Numbered from the stretch's first letter, positions 10,884 through 21,591 are shown. The stretch is 64,000 nt of DNA from Symbiodinium natans (GCA_905221605.1 CAJNDS010001402.1:226501-290500); one strand, 5' to 3'. A program made the numbers and translations. The notes: generated from the letters alone by a model not told the origin.

Positions 10884-10952
10884 CTCCCATTGCTCTCATA
10901 CGCCATGACCAATTTCTTGGTCCGTTCGAGTTCTTGAAGGAACCTTGCCTCC
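10884..10952 (-). CDS. Candidate small exon, helical, minus strand
   Basis: After an acceptor GGCAG the frame reads GEARFLQELERTKKLVMAYE, then SNGR, ending before GCCTGC, a GC donor with the usual AG before it. The charged helical sequence and good codon third positions support a real exon of 69 bases. Family unknown; likely part of the same gene as neighbouring minus-strand exons. Confidence 0.5.
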
Positions 10953-11612
10953 CTGCCGAAATCACAGCGAGGCTACCCAGGGCGCCCGCTTCCGATACAG
11001 GGCAAAGGACTGCTCCGTAGCGTCCAGGCCTAGACGTGCCATCACAATCAGAATCATCAGAAAAGCAACATGTCATCAACTACCACAAGAACAGATATCA
11101 TAATATCCATCACCACAGGCGCAAGACCAATAGCCACAACGATCATCAGAAGCAGCATTGCAAAGATTGAACGCGACGAAGGCAAAGACTACTTACTGGA
11201 CGGCAAAGAGCGACTGCAAGAGAGGTATCGTCGGGAATCACCTGGTATCACGTGGTGCCTGCTATCACCAAACATGCCCGGGTAGGCCAGAGAATGCCCA
11301 GACATGACCCTGTATGATGGGTCTTGGCGTGCTCGTGTGTACTCGGGCGGCGGTCGCTGAATGCTGCTGCAATGGCAAAAGATCACGTCGCTTGACACTT
11401 CTTGGCAAAGGTTCAGAGCTGAATCTTTGAAGGCCTGGCTGTCTCCAATCCGGTGTAGTCCGGCGTCATCCCTGGATGATGCTCAACCCCGCCTGACTCT
11501 TCCATACCCACCTCTCCGAAGCCTTTCAACCCTGAATGCCTTGAGCCTCTAGACTTTCCCAAAAGAACGCTAGACCAACCGAAACCCCTCAGTCCCCCTC
11601 AGTCCCACCACC

Positions 11613-11715
11613 CTTCACCCCACGGCCCCGGCGCCCGAAGCGGGCATAGGTGCCATCGGGGTCGAAGAGCCGCATCAGCAGGGTGTTGATCCGCTCCTCG
11701 GCTCTTTCCGACTTC
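11613..11715 (-). CDS. Candidate small exon, minus strand
   Basis: The frame reads ERAEERINTLLMRLFDPDG, then TYARFGRRGRGVKG. High G/C at third codon positions, and the sequence stands out from the repeat-like surroundings. Exact borders are unclear. Family not recognised. Confidence 0.45.
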
Positions 11716-12594
11716 GGGGTGGAGGCGGTTGAAAATCTGGAGGTTGAGGGTCTCAAGGGTCTCAAGGGTCTTAAGGGTCTTAAGGCAAGGGTCTTAAGGG
11801 TGCAGAGCGCTCTGCCCCATCAAAAGCGCTGGAAATCTGCACAGCCGACCCCAGCTTCTAAAGCGGCCGGTGTCACTTCTCTGTCTTCTCTTGAACAGAT
11901 CACTGAGGGGATGGCAATCAGGTCTTGTCGCGTCGCCCACTCGCCGCTCTTCTCTCCTAAGGCAAGCATATTGGTCAAAGGCAGTGTCTGAAGACTGTCT
12001 GAAGGGACCGCAAAGCAAATTCAGGCTCGCACCGAAGAGGCTCGGGTACTGCGACTCGAAGCAAACTTCCATGCCATACTTCAACCTAAGAAGAAAACCA
12101 GCTCACTGCACCGAAACCCTAGCGGCACCCTGACCAAAGCTGACCTCTAAATCTAAAGACTCAAATTGGACGTAAACCCTACACACAGTACATCGCAACC
12201 TCTCAGGCTGCAGCGTGAGCAGGACACAGGGCATGGCAAGGCTGTTTCCTTGCAGAGTCTCATGTTTTTTTTTGCTCTTTGAAGCCTGGGGCCTCGAAGC
12301 ACCCTGAAATCAGAATCCAACAAAAGGGCACATCGCTCTACTCTGAGGGAAGAGCCCAACTTGGAGCTCTTATGCCGCCGCTCGAGCTTCACCCAGCTCC
12401 TTGGAACGGAAATGATCGGGATGATAGGGCTCAGGCATGTTCAGGGTTTAGGGCTGATAGGCTTCATAGGGCCCCTTTCTGCTCTGCAGCCTAAACAGAA
12501 TCTCCAACTTGCCCATAGCCCGAAACCCATAAAGCTTACAGCCCGAAGGAAACCAACCCCGAAGCCTCAAAGGCCCCAACTCTAAACCCCGAAG

Positions 12595-12830
12595 CCCACA
12601 CATACCCAAAACCCCCCAAACCCCCCCAAACGCCCCCAAACAAACGCAAACAACCCCAGACCTCAAACAACCCCAAACAACCCACAACAACCCCACACAA
12701 CCCCAAACAACCCCAAACAGCAGCCCAAACAACCCCCCAAACAACAGCCCAAACAACCCCCCAAACAGCCGCCCAAACAACCCCCCAAACAATCCCAAAC
12801 AACCCCAAACAACCCCAAAACAACCCGCGG
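12595..12830. repeat. CA-rich minisatellite of CCCCAAACAA-type units
   Basis: Irregular units of about 10-21 bp built from CCCCAAACAA and CAGCCCAAACAA. The complementary strand is runs of GGGG separated by TTT, so it resembles ciliate-like telomere words and could form G-quadruplexes. Minus-strand frames rich in Gly, Leu, Phe and Trp here are translations of the repeat. Confidence 0.85.
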
Positions 12831-13884
12831 GCAAAGCCGGTCTGGGAAGCATGGCTCGTGGGCCGTGGTGACGAGGCCCTGCAGCGCGAACCTCGGACCC
12901 GATCTCGTGGTTGACTATGACTTTTTGAGATTTTGGCAATCGGGACGTGTCGGCTGAAGATCTTCAGGAGCGGCTGTGGCGAGCACAGCCGCATTAAACT
13001 CACGAAACCTCTCCGCTCTCACCTCGTCACCCCAAGCCCCTAAAGATGTTCCCCAGCACCCGTGCACAAGACCCGAGCCAGAATAACGCACAGAAGAGAT
13101 TAAGGCCTGGGGTCAAAGACCTAGGGCTTCGACTTTCAAGGTTTACTTCGAAAGACCACATCGGAACGCGGCTCCCACAGGGGAACCAAGGACCAGGCTG
13201 ACTGAGTCGTGGCTGCTCTGGCCTGCGATGTCTGGGGGTTCGGGCTTACCACCTTGCGCAAAGCATGCCGCCTGTGGACAGCACTGATCAGCAACGACTA
13301 GTACCCTCGACTAGAAGTATTATTAATATACCCTGAGGATGTAGGTAGGTTGCAATGACGGTTGCAATGACATGACGGATCCTACAAGATTTCTATAGCC
13401 AGAAAATGGTGCCGACCCCAACGAGATGATACCCTGAAGCTGGAATTTCGATGATGGCCTCCGACAGCAGCTGAACGCAAGCCAGTACAGCAAGTGGGCC
13501 AGCCTCAGACCCCATCAGGCTCCAACTTTCCACACATTCAACTCCAAACAGTTGGCCTTTTCTCAGCCCGCTTTTAGGGGACCTGGAGCTTGTGGAGGCG
13601 TCTAGGAAGGTAGGCACTGGGCACGTGAAAGCTTTGAGAGCCGGACACACCAATGAGCTGGCAAACCTCTGTCCTGAGCGCCCTACGCATTGAGGGATCA
13701 AACCTTAAACGGGACACCTTTCACCTTACACCCCTCAGCACCATTCCTGCAATGCACTCAGATCTCCCAAATTTCAGTCGGGCCGATCCGAAAGCCCTCC
13801 TGGGCCTCCGGACTCCCAGAGCGACCCGCGCAGCTCCTCCAAGAACCTAGGGTTTCTGGGGATTTGGGGGGAACCCTTGAAGAT

Positions 13885-14365
13885 CTCACATGGAGTGCCT
13901 CAGCCAGGGCTTTGACTGTGGGTCCTTCCGCCCACTGGAGCTCAAGAGCTCCAGGGGAAGCTGATTCTGCACCTGAGAAGCAGCTTCGTCCATGATTCCT
14001 TCCTCTCAGCAGAACTCTCGGCATCATGGGCACGGCCCTTGGGTCCCGCACCCAAGACTTCATCTGAACCTGGATCTGCCTGAGCGGCGTTGAGGGGCGC
14101 GCCTACGCATCCGATTTTGGAGAATGCAGCCGCGTGGCTCGATCTCGATGGACAGAGGCTCACACACCTGTGTCAGCCGCAAAGGGCAGTAGTGAAACCC
14201 CATGCCAACAAACCCCCAACAAAGGCCCAAGACCGGCCCAACCAAGGCCAAAAAGAACCTGGGACCCTGGACCAGCTCGGCCCCATCTCCCTGTAGCTTC
14301 ATGTCGAGGGGGCCCTGCGGCGGCCAGGGCGCAATCCTCAGATATGGGTGTACCAGCTGCCATGA
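13885..14365 (-). CDS. Three candidate small exons, minus strand
   Basis: Three protein-like pieces are visible. About 14300-14360 reads MAAGTPISEDCALAAAGPP. About 14070-14180 reads LSIEIEPRGCILQNRMRRRA. About 13889-13975 reads VQNQLPLELLSSSGRKDPQS after a TCAG acceptor and could end in TGA. The intervening DNA has the CCCAAACCC look of the introns. Exon borders are approximate and the family is unknown. Confidence 0.38.
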
Positions 14366-14868
14366 CGTTCTTGTCTCAGGTGGCTTGGGGAATTTGGGGG
14401 TTCAGAGTTGCCTAGGTCCTAGGTTCCAAGCTCGACCTTTCCAGAGTCCGTTTTGTATCTCAACAACGGGATTGCGGATCCAGACCACTGCTTAGCAGCA
14501 GCCTGAGACGTCATCCGAATCCCCAAAGCCCCAGAAATGCCTGCACCCACTCACTGCTTCCTTTGCTGCATTGTGCTCAGGCCGTGGCTGTGTACGGCGG
14601 CTCCCTTCCTGCAGCCCCACAAGGCATCAAGGTACTAAGACAGTTTGGAGATTGGGGATTGAGGGTCAGGGGTTGTGGTCGTGCAATGTGGAAAACAGAC
14701 ACCCAGTCTGCCGACTTGTCCACCCCATGCACGGTTTGCTGCTCCGAAGAAAAGAGGAATCATCTTAGTGTTGCACTTGCATGTGGTGCCAAGACATCGC
14801 AACTGCGTGTTTGCAAGCTGGTGAGGCCAGACGTGTCTCAGACGTGTCTCTTTCGGTTATATAACGGC

Positions 14869-15167
14869 CTGCAGGGGGCGGTCGCAAGCGAAGGGCAAGA
14901 TGTACTTCCCCTTGAGTGACTCCAGCTCCTGCAACGCGGCCATTCATTGATGAGTCCACAAAACTGAGCCCCGAAGAACCAGAAACTTTTGAGGGCATGT
15001 CGATCTTGTCCTGCTTAAAGCGCTGTTGCTGATCGCTGTCGAGGCTGCCCGCCGCATGGGTGCCGCCTCTATTGGTTGCGGGAGGGGGCATGAAGGCATA
15101 TGAAGGTGGATGTCGGTGGCCTGTCGCCGCCATCGCGCGCCGCCGGATTCGTTCCTCGTACTCGGCC
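14869..15167 (-). CDS. Two exons separated by a 58-bp intron, unidentified gene
   Basis: The exon at 15167-14987 follows the acceptor GGCAG. It reads AEYEERIRRRAMAATGHRHP, then PSYAFMPPPATNRGG and QQRFKQDKIDMPSK, and stops before a GT donor (GTTTCT). After a 58-base intron (14986-14929) ending TTGCAG, the frame resumes in phase at 14928 with ELESLKGKYILPFACDRPLQ, ending at 14869 before GCCGTT, a possible GC donor. The phase match and AG-G acceptor make this a convincing exon pair. Upstream on the same strand, 15292-15248 (KADVTLAEVRKHKPG) and about 15541-15446 (RRTIFPVDLTKMFAEEKRLG) look like preceding exons of the same gene. Function unknown. Confidence 0.6.
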
Positions 15168-15247
15168 CTGCCCACAGCAAAGAGGAAGAGCTTCAAAGAA
15201 AGACGAGAAAAACAAAAGCGCAAAAGTGGAACCCCGGAAACTTGTCA

Positions 15248-15549
15248 GCCCGGCTTGTGCTTGCGGACTTCGGCCAAGGTGACATCGGCCTTCTGAGTCT
15301 GCCTGCTCGAAGTAAAGTGACACACAAAGTTACCTGTAGCTTGTGCAACAACACAACAGTGCAACGGTGCAACGATGCAACAATGTAACAGAGCGACAGT
15401 GTAGCAGGCCGAGGCCTGAACCCGTAGAAACATCCCAAAGCGTTTTTTGGCTGTAGGCTGCCCAGCCTCTTCTCTTCCGCGAACATCTTTGTCAAGTCCA
15501 CAGGGAAGATCGTGCGCCTGCCAAGTACGGTTGCTCTGCTTCGTTTCAT
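15248..15549 (-). CDS. Upstream candidate exons of the same minus-strand gene
   Basis: Two pieces are visible. About 15446-15549 contains a possible start (MKRSRATVLGRRTIFPVDL) and continues TKMFAEEKRLGS. 15248-15292, after the acceptor CTCAG, reads KADVTLAEVRKHKPG. Lysine/arginine-rich and good third-position composition. Between them are tandem ATTGTTGCATCG-like words, which are not coding. Confidence 0.42.
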
Positions 15550-15618
15550 GCTGGCATCAGAACTTAAGAAAGGTCAACAACCAATTTCACCCTGGACCCC
15601 GAACAAACCCCAAACCCG

Positions 15619-15780
15619 ACTGTAAGTGCCACCAAGGAGCTCTGGGACGTTCGGTGGCTCCACAGGGATGTCGTCCGCTTCTCCATAGAGGTGGGCGATG
15701 ATGGCTGGAAGATGCTGGAAAGTGGGGGGGCCATGTATACTGAAGCACAGCGTAGCGGCGTAGCGTTTCTACTGCAGTGA
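15619..15780 (+). CDS. Plus-strand candidate exon opposite to the local gene direction
   Basis: The plus frame reads SATKELWDVRWLHRDVVRFS, then IEVGDDGWKMLESGGAMYTE, and runs to a TGA at about 15780. Tryptophan-rich, acidic and with strongly G/C-biased third positions, it looks more like protein than the overlapping minus frame. Further plus frames at 15900-16145 (CPHGLHFTIVHGAELQHL) may follow it. It lies among minus-strand exons, so it may be a separate small gene, a retroposed fragment or a misleading frame. Family not recognised. Confidence 0.4.
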   Translation, partial: TVSATKELWDVRWLHRDVVRFSIEVGDDGWKMLESGGAMYTEAQRSGVAFLLQ

Positions 15781-16129
15781 ACTCGTCTCATGCCACGCAG
15801 CCTCTGTCCAATGGTTGTTCGTCGTCATCTTCGTAGCCCACTCCTGCATGGCACGCTACTCCCATGCGTCAAAAGGAGGCACTGTGACATGGCCAGCTGA
15901 TGCCAAGCGTCGATGGCGCAGTGGAGGAGCTATGCGAAGGGCAGACGCAAGACCCGAACTGGTGTCATCTGCCTCATCCCCAACGGTATACACCAACAGT
16001 CACCAACGTTCTATTTTGCAATGCGTTCATTGCACTCCAAGCGCTGTGCCCACATGGATTGCACTTCACAATCGTCCATGGGGCGGAACTTCAGCATTTG
16101 TGCCTAAAGGAAACGTACTGCACAAGAGT

Positions 16130-16238
16130 CCACAAAGTCCAATGATTGCATCTCTTCTGTGCTTTGCCTTGTTGGCAGACGTGGGGGCAATGCCCAGTTG
16201 ATCCAAGTACCGATTGAAGTACTCATCCTCAAGGTCGT
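16130..16238 (-). CDS. Candidate exon, minus strand
   Basis: After an acceptor CGCCAG the frame reads DDLEDEYFNRYLDQLG, then IAPTSANKAKHRRDAIIGL. Protein-like, with clear acidic then basic helices. The 3' border is not fixed. It could be an upstream exon of the 9-15.5 kb gene. Confidence 0.5.
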
Positions 16239-16362
16239 CTGGCGGGAGAATGTTTGTGGTGGGCAGTGAGCTGGAAAGAATCAAGGTGGAACAAAGAGGT
16301 GCGCAGTGTCCTGCACTGCGTTGAGTATGTCCTGCTGGCCTGAGACAAGATGGCTCAGGCAA

Positions 16363-16981
16363 GCCTCAACTTTAAGCAGATTGATTGCAGCTATGTCATA
16401 CTTGTATGCCTACTAAGGCCCGGGCTGTGTCCAGACAAGTTTGCGCCACTCTTAAGAGGGATAACAACCTGCATGTTGCGACACGGTTCGAAGCTCTCTC
16501 ACTGCAGTCCACTCAACACAGGCCGCGCCTCCATGGCCCATTCAGTATCTAAGGAAACGCAACATGGCTTTTGTCTGAAGGCAACGGGGCAGAAGCAAAG
16601 GCAGTGCTAACAATTCATAGAGGCTGGTAGCTTTACAAAGCCATATTGCATGTCCATGCTGCTCCATGCTGTGACAAGGATGCGGACGCTACATGACCGG
16701 AAGCCAGGCATCAAGACGTTGAGGGCCGATCACCTCTTCCTCTTCTTTGTCGAACTCTTCACTCTTGCTGTCTGTCTTGCTCATCATCATATTTATTCTT
16801 TCTCTGTCTCGTTATTCTCCTTACTATCTTCATGCCGAGGAAAGCTCACTCAAGCTCCCATATGGGAGGCAGCCGGACGGCTTAGTGTCAAAACGTGCCT
16901 GCTCGAAGTGTTGAAGCAACCACACCCGACCAGTGTGGATCTTTGCTCAATCCCAAGACTGAAGCAACTGCCTGCTTGTGC
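16363..16981. other. Stretch without a supported gene
   Basis: Only short frames; the pyrimidine-rich part near 16735-16830 gives Leu/Phe/Ser-rich translations that I do not trust. Confidence 0.4.
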
Positions 16982-18984
16982 TTAGCTTCCGGTGGGTCCG
17001 GCGACCGCCAGAGAGTTGACACATTCTGCACGCCAGTCTGCCAGCATCTGCCCAGTCTCGCAATCCCAAAGCCTCACCTCGGGTCGCACTTGCCGAGCCC
17101 ACCTCCATAATCCAAGGCAACTGCCCCATTCTGCCCCCCGTAGTCCTAAATTGTCCTACACTTTTTGGGCGCGTTGCGCAACTTACAACTTGGAGATGTT
17201 CCCCAGAACGTGGGCAGATGCGCTGCTTGTGGGACCTAGAACCATCTGCACATGTGCTTCTCAGGTTTTGGGGTTTGGGAGCATTAAAACCCTCTGGTGT
17301 CGCCCTGCTTCAGACATTCTTCGGCATGCAATGCACCGAGCAGCGAAGGCACTCCCTCATCTCCACAGAACAAACCTCAATTTTCGAAACACGAAACCTC
17401 CCAACAACACTCGAACTCCGAGACGCTCCCGGCTCGGCGTCATTGTGCAAGATTGCCACTTTCTTGCTGTCTGGAGTGAAGGCGGCGCCCCAATCTTCGG
17501 AGCCTCAGTAGGAAGTCGGACACCAATGAGCCCAGAACGCCCAAGAGCCCAAAGAAGCCAAGATGAAATGCTTCGGCCTACCGTGAACTCGAGAAAGTTC
17601 CTAGCACTGAACCCAAGCCTACCCTCAATTGGAGGTCGTGAACATCACTTCGTCTGCAAGCTGGCAGGGCACTGTTGATAACCGGGGGCATCTCCAGAAC
17701 GTGCAGCTTCTCCCCTGTTTGGATGTCCCAAAGGTTGGCTGGGCCATTCTTTGTGGGGACGATCGCCAGTCGACCATCCTGTGAGATGGCCGGGGTGAAG
17801 ATCTGGTCAGTCCCGAGAGGACCAGCTGGCTCTCCTACAGTGCAGCAAGAGAACCTCCTTATGCTCTAGTGAACCTCTGAGAGTTTCGAAGCTACACACG
17901 TGCAATGGGGTGGGCGTGTGAGACTAGCCAAGTAGCTCTCCATGCTGCGAAGCAATTCTCCAGACAGGCTGTCCCAAACATGAACGGAGCCGGTGTGGTC
18001 CACCGAGGCTACATGGAGGTGGCCGGGACTGGAAGGGACTGGTACCGGTGCTATGTGGGAGAGAATCATGCCATCTCTACAAGGAAATCGGTGTAAGAGT
18101 TCTCCCGTACTGACACTCCACAAAGCGCCTGCTCCTGTGTCGTTGGAGTTTGTCACGCCGAGGGCCCGGTCGTCGTCTAGAAACCTAAAACAACTCAACC
18201 CATCAGCCTCGAAGATTTGGACATGTGCCCCCGTTGCCGTATCCCAAATATAGGCAGTGCGAGGGTTTGCACCCGCGACCTTGCTTCCGTCAGGGGAGAA
18301 GGTCACGAAGTTCGTCCGAAATGTATTGGTTCTTGGGAAGGGATGGATGCCGGTGCCTGAGATGATATCCCAAAGCCACACGTCGAAGTTGGACGTCGTC
18401 ACCAGTTTGGTTCCCTCTGGGGAGAAGTCTGCATGCATAACCTCGGGAATCAAGTATTTGACCTCAGGCGCTGCTCTCTCTTTTGGAGGCATCTTGGGTT
18501 TTTTCCTCCTGACCATCTCGACACGCGGATGCACTAGCACATGTATCTCCGAGCCCAAGCAGACATCCCAGACTCGCGCAGAGCCGTCATTGGAAGTGGT
18601 GGCAAACTTCTTCCCGTCCTTCGAAAAGCAAGCGAAAGTGACTTCGCCAGTGTGGCCTTCGAAGTGTTGCGCTGGCTCGAAAGCATCGACATGCCAAAGA
18701 AGGGCTGTCTGGGAACACGTGGCCAGTACTAGCGTGGGCGAGGAGTCCACCACCAGCAGCTCCGAACCATCCTCCACGCAGTCCTGAAGGATCTTATTAT
18801 CCAAAAGCTGCACAGCACCTGGCTGCAAAAAGAACTTCCGCAAAGTTGCAGGGCCGCGCACTGCCTCCACTTCCACAAGTAGGTCCTGCAAAATCCAAGT
18901 TGGCTGAGCCTCAACCGTGAACACCGAGCCGGACAAGGGGGCGATGTGCAACTTCATTGCAGAACGGGACCCTCTTCCTTGCAC
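16982..18984 (-). CDS. Ubiquitin-like N-terminus plus WD40 beta-propeller, at least four exons
   Basis: The first exon (18984 to about 17935) starts MQGRGSRSAMKLHI; the second ATG (18957) may be the true start. Residues 10-75 resemble a ubiquitin-like fold (TLRKFFLQPGAVQLLDNKIL, then CVEDGSELLVV). WD40 repeats follow with typical ends such as ALLWHVD, ARVWDV, VWLWDI, AYIWDT and VHVWDSLSG. The open frame runs on to 17866, but more repeats follow in other frames behind acceptors: from 17834 (TGTAG acceptor, GTDQIFTPAISQDGRL, ANLWDIQTGEKL), about 17493-17410 (AAFTPDSKKVAILHNDA), and about 17108-16982 (VRLWDCETGQMLADWRAE), which could end in TAA at 16982. Introns contain CCCAAACCCCAAA words. WD40 propellers are binding platforms; the partner is unknown. 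Confidence 0.7.
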
Positions 18985-19524
18985 TCAGCTGTCCAGCGTA
19001 CCCTTGCATTACCGGAATCTCCGCACAAACAGAATAGCTAGAAAAGACGTCGAGCCAAGCAAAAAACCCAGAGTCCGGCACACCTACGAACGCCACTTCT
19101 TGCAAAGCATAGGTTTCCAAAAATCATATTGTTACTGTACCACAGGTGTTCCTGCAAAATCCAAAAAGATTAAATAAGCAAAACCCAAAACCATCCAAAA
19201 CTCACCAGCACGGACCCACTACGACTACCTACCTACAAACCTGCGTGCCTACCTACATACCCAGGGCTTAGGGTGTAGAGCTTGAGCAACCACATCGTCA
19301 AGGCCAGCACAGAGGTTCACTTGATTTTCACAGCCTGCCGCTAAACCAATGGAACGCTAGACGGAATGCTGGAATTAAGAGGAACAACGGTGGGCTCAGC
19401 ACGATCGAAACAGCCACCGGGTGTAGGGCCCAGGACCAACTAATCTTCCTTAAACATGACACGCTACCCCTGACTAATGCTGAGCGCCAAACCCCAAGCC
19501 CGCCATGCTAAACGAGGAACGGGA
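18985..19524. other. Intergenic stretch between two minus-strand genes
   Basis: No gene seen. On the minus strand, GCTTGGCTCGAC near 19050-19061 weakly resembles the 3' half of the spliced leader, about 70 bases before the WD40 start. Short CTACCTACCTACA-like words lie near 19220-19260. Confidence 0.4.
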
Positions 19525-21267
19525 TCAGGTGCCCGTACATACGGCGCTAGATGTGGGATTGGAACCGCAGCATCCGCAAATCGCGGCAAACATGTGTGCC
19601 TCCAAACAAGAGCACACATCAAACGGATTCTGGCATTCCATAGCTTCGGGCAGTAGAGCTCCAGCTGTCACGACGGTCAGGAAGATACTGAGATAGGACA
19701 TGGTGAGTGCCACCCAGCTAGCCCGGGAACTGAACATGATGTCGAAGGCTTGCGTCAAGGGAAGGCCTTTCTTCAACCACACGATGCTGAGGAGGATATC
19801 TTCTGCCACCATCAACCCGGCCGAAATGCCCAGTCTCTCGAAGAGCTGCTCTACATTCACTTCTGCTTGGCAGCGGGCAAACATTCTCTGGAATATCAGT
19901 CGCTCCGAATAGAGTAGAGCGGGGAGCAAGGAGAACATGAGCGCGGTGCCTGTCTCCACACTCACTGAGACCTGGAAGAAGATCATGCGGACCATCTTCA
20001 GTTCGGACTTAAGCCTGTCGTTCATCGCGAACTTGGGCATCCACTGGAAGAGATACCAGAAAATCTTGTCGATCTCCGGGACGAAGTAGAAGCCTCCCAT
20101 GGAGATGAGGACGTCCACAACAGCAGACAGTGCGAAGGTTCCGCGGCTCTTCAAGGTGAATAGTAACAAGCGTCCGGACGCCTGCGGCCAAATGCAAAAG
20201 ATGATGACCAAAGCCGGCTTGGAGGTAATGGGAACATCCAAGGACCGAATCACGTGCCTCACCACCGGACCCAGCCCCAAAGACCAAATCAAGGGTCTGA
20301 GTGTGTATTTGTACACAACGATCACCAGGTCCGTACCTCCCCATCCATTCCAGATGCCAGCATCCCTGACAAAGAAGATGTACTCTACGGTGAAGGTGGT
20401 GGCTTGCATTAGGAGAGCGGATACGAGCACAAGAAAGTGCCGAGTACCCAAAACACGCTTCATCTTCATCGAGAAGGCGACAACAACTGGCAATATGGCA
20501 AGCAAGTTCACGGCCGGGTATGGCGCTGGCACGCAACTCGTGTCGATGGAGTCGTGGCCCACCAGCGCACCACAGATATTAAGCCATGCTATGACGATTG
20601 CATAAAACGCATATGCAATGCCAGGATACACCCAGTTCTCCTGCCAAAACTTCTCTTTGCCAAGTATCAACCTGGACACGACCCAGGCCGGTATGGCAAC
20701 ATTGAGCCACTTGGTCAAGACCTCCCAAAAGGGGTACCACTCAAAGTGGGCGTATGCAGTTGCGTGAAGCTCATCGCGACCCCATGGGAGCCAACTGGTG
20801 TAAATTGAAGTGTTCGTAATCTGCAAATCTGCGACCACTGTGCCTACAGCTGTCCGCTGACTAGGCCGAATGACTTGCGACATCAGCAGTGTCATTAGCA
20901 AAGTCGGCACGGTAACCACATACGCCATCGGGAACTGGCGCAGGACAACCTCCTTGATGATCACAGCACGCAAGAGGTAGCTTGTACTCTTCAAAGCCTG
21001 GCTGGCCATTTCGCTGGCAGTGCTGATTCTGCTGACAGACCTTTGGACAAGAGACTGTCGTCGACCCGAGGAGGCCTGCGAGGCCCGAGTGGTAGCCTCC
21101 GACACTCGAAGCTTATCCGAAGGATTATCCTTCACCTTCTCCACACCGCCCTCCAGGCATACTTCCTCGACATCAGCTGCACCTGTTACTGGGTCTGCAG
21201 CCTCGTTTTCAGCTGGCTCTTCATGGACTTCCCCAGCTTCCGAATCCATGGAGTCCGATGCACTCAA
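19525..21267 (-). CDS. Multi-pass membrane protein of unknown function, 580 residues
   Basis: A single intronless frame. The first 110 residues are acidic then Ser/Arg-rich and likely cytosolic. At least eight hydrophobic segments follow, for example MAYVVTVPTLLMTLLM, YPGIAYAFYAIVIAWLNICG, VNLLAILPVVVAF, FLVLVSALLMQATTF, LVIIFCIWPQASGRLLLF, LSAVVDVLISMGGFYFV and WVALTMSYLSIFLTVVTAG. The C-terminus is cysteine-rich (CSCLEAH, then ICGCCGS). Length and topology suggest a transporter- or receptor-like membrane protein, but I recognise no family motif. A spliced-leader-like remnant is near 21330-21350. The gene sits last in the minus-strand block, next to the repeat-rich divergent region. Confidence 0.7.
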   Translation of the reverse strand: MSASDSMDSEAGEVHEEPAENEAADPVTGAADVEEVCLEGGVEKVKDNPSDKLRVSEATTRASQASSGRRQSLVQRSVSRISTASEMASQALKSTSYLLRAVIIKEVVLRQFPMAYVVTVPTLLMTLLMSQVIRPSQRTAVGTVVADLQITNTSIYTSWLPWGRDELHATAYAHFEWYPFWEVLTKWLNVAIPAWVVSRLILGKEKFWQENWVYPGIAYAFYAIVIAWLNICGALVGHDSIDTSCVPAPYPAVNLLAILPVVVAFSMKMKRVLGTRHFLVLVSALLMQATTFTVEYIFFVRDAGIWNGWGGTDLVIVVYKYTLRPLIWSLGLGPVVRHVIRSLDVPITSKPALVIIFCIWPQASGRLLLFTLKSRGTFALSAVVDVLISMGGFYFVPEIDKIFWYLFQWMPKFAMNDRLKSELKMVRMIFFQVSVSVETGTALMFSLLPALLYSERLIFQRMFARCQAEVNVEQLFERLGISAGLMVAEDILLSIVWLKKGLPLTQAFDIMFSSRASWVALTMSYLSIFLTVVTAGALLPEAMECQNPFDVCSCLEAHMFAAICGCCGSNPTSSAVCTGT

Positions 21268-21329
21268 GGCTTGGTTCCCAAGGCCCTGAGGGAAAAACAG
21301 GCGCTATAAACTTTTTGTGGGACTGCAGA

Positions 21330-21352
21330 CCTGAGCCTCAAAGCTGTAGCCA
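21330..21352 (-). other. Possible relict spliced leader upstream of the 580-residue gene
   Basis: The minus strand reads GGCTACAGCTTTGAGGCTCA followed by GG. With gaps this aligns to CGTAGCC and TTTTGGCTCAAG of the leader. It lies 63-85 bases before the ATG, like the better copies at 1692 and 7180. The plus strand also has GTAGCCATTT here, so orientation is ambiguous. Confidence 0.3.
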
Positions 21353-21591
21353 TTTGATTCTGGTGTAGGGTTCATGTCACAACCTTTGCCAGCAAGCTCC
21401 GAAGAGATCATCAAGCGGAGAATGAAAAGAAAACAGCAACAGCTTCCTTTTGATTGCACAAGTTCATTTCCCAAATTTCAGTGAATGGCTTCCATTTCTT
21501 ATCTAGCAATGTATGTGGTGTGTGTCTGTCGGGAGATGCCTTTTGTGTGCTGAAAAACTGTTTGTTGTTGATCATTGGTGTTGCCCTGACC

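Noticed and set aside
12448..13003. Gly/Leu/Phe/Trp-rich minus-strand frames of 155-163 residues
   Set aside because: They translate the CCCCAAACAA repeat; flanking parts lack support.
16345..16365. GATGGCTCAGG as a spliced-leader relic
   Set aside because: Only about 10 of 14 positions match and no gene start follows on that strand.
20099..20605. 168-residue plus-strand frame
   Set aside because: Antisense of the multi-pass membrane protein at 19525-21267.
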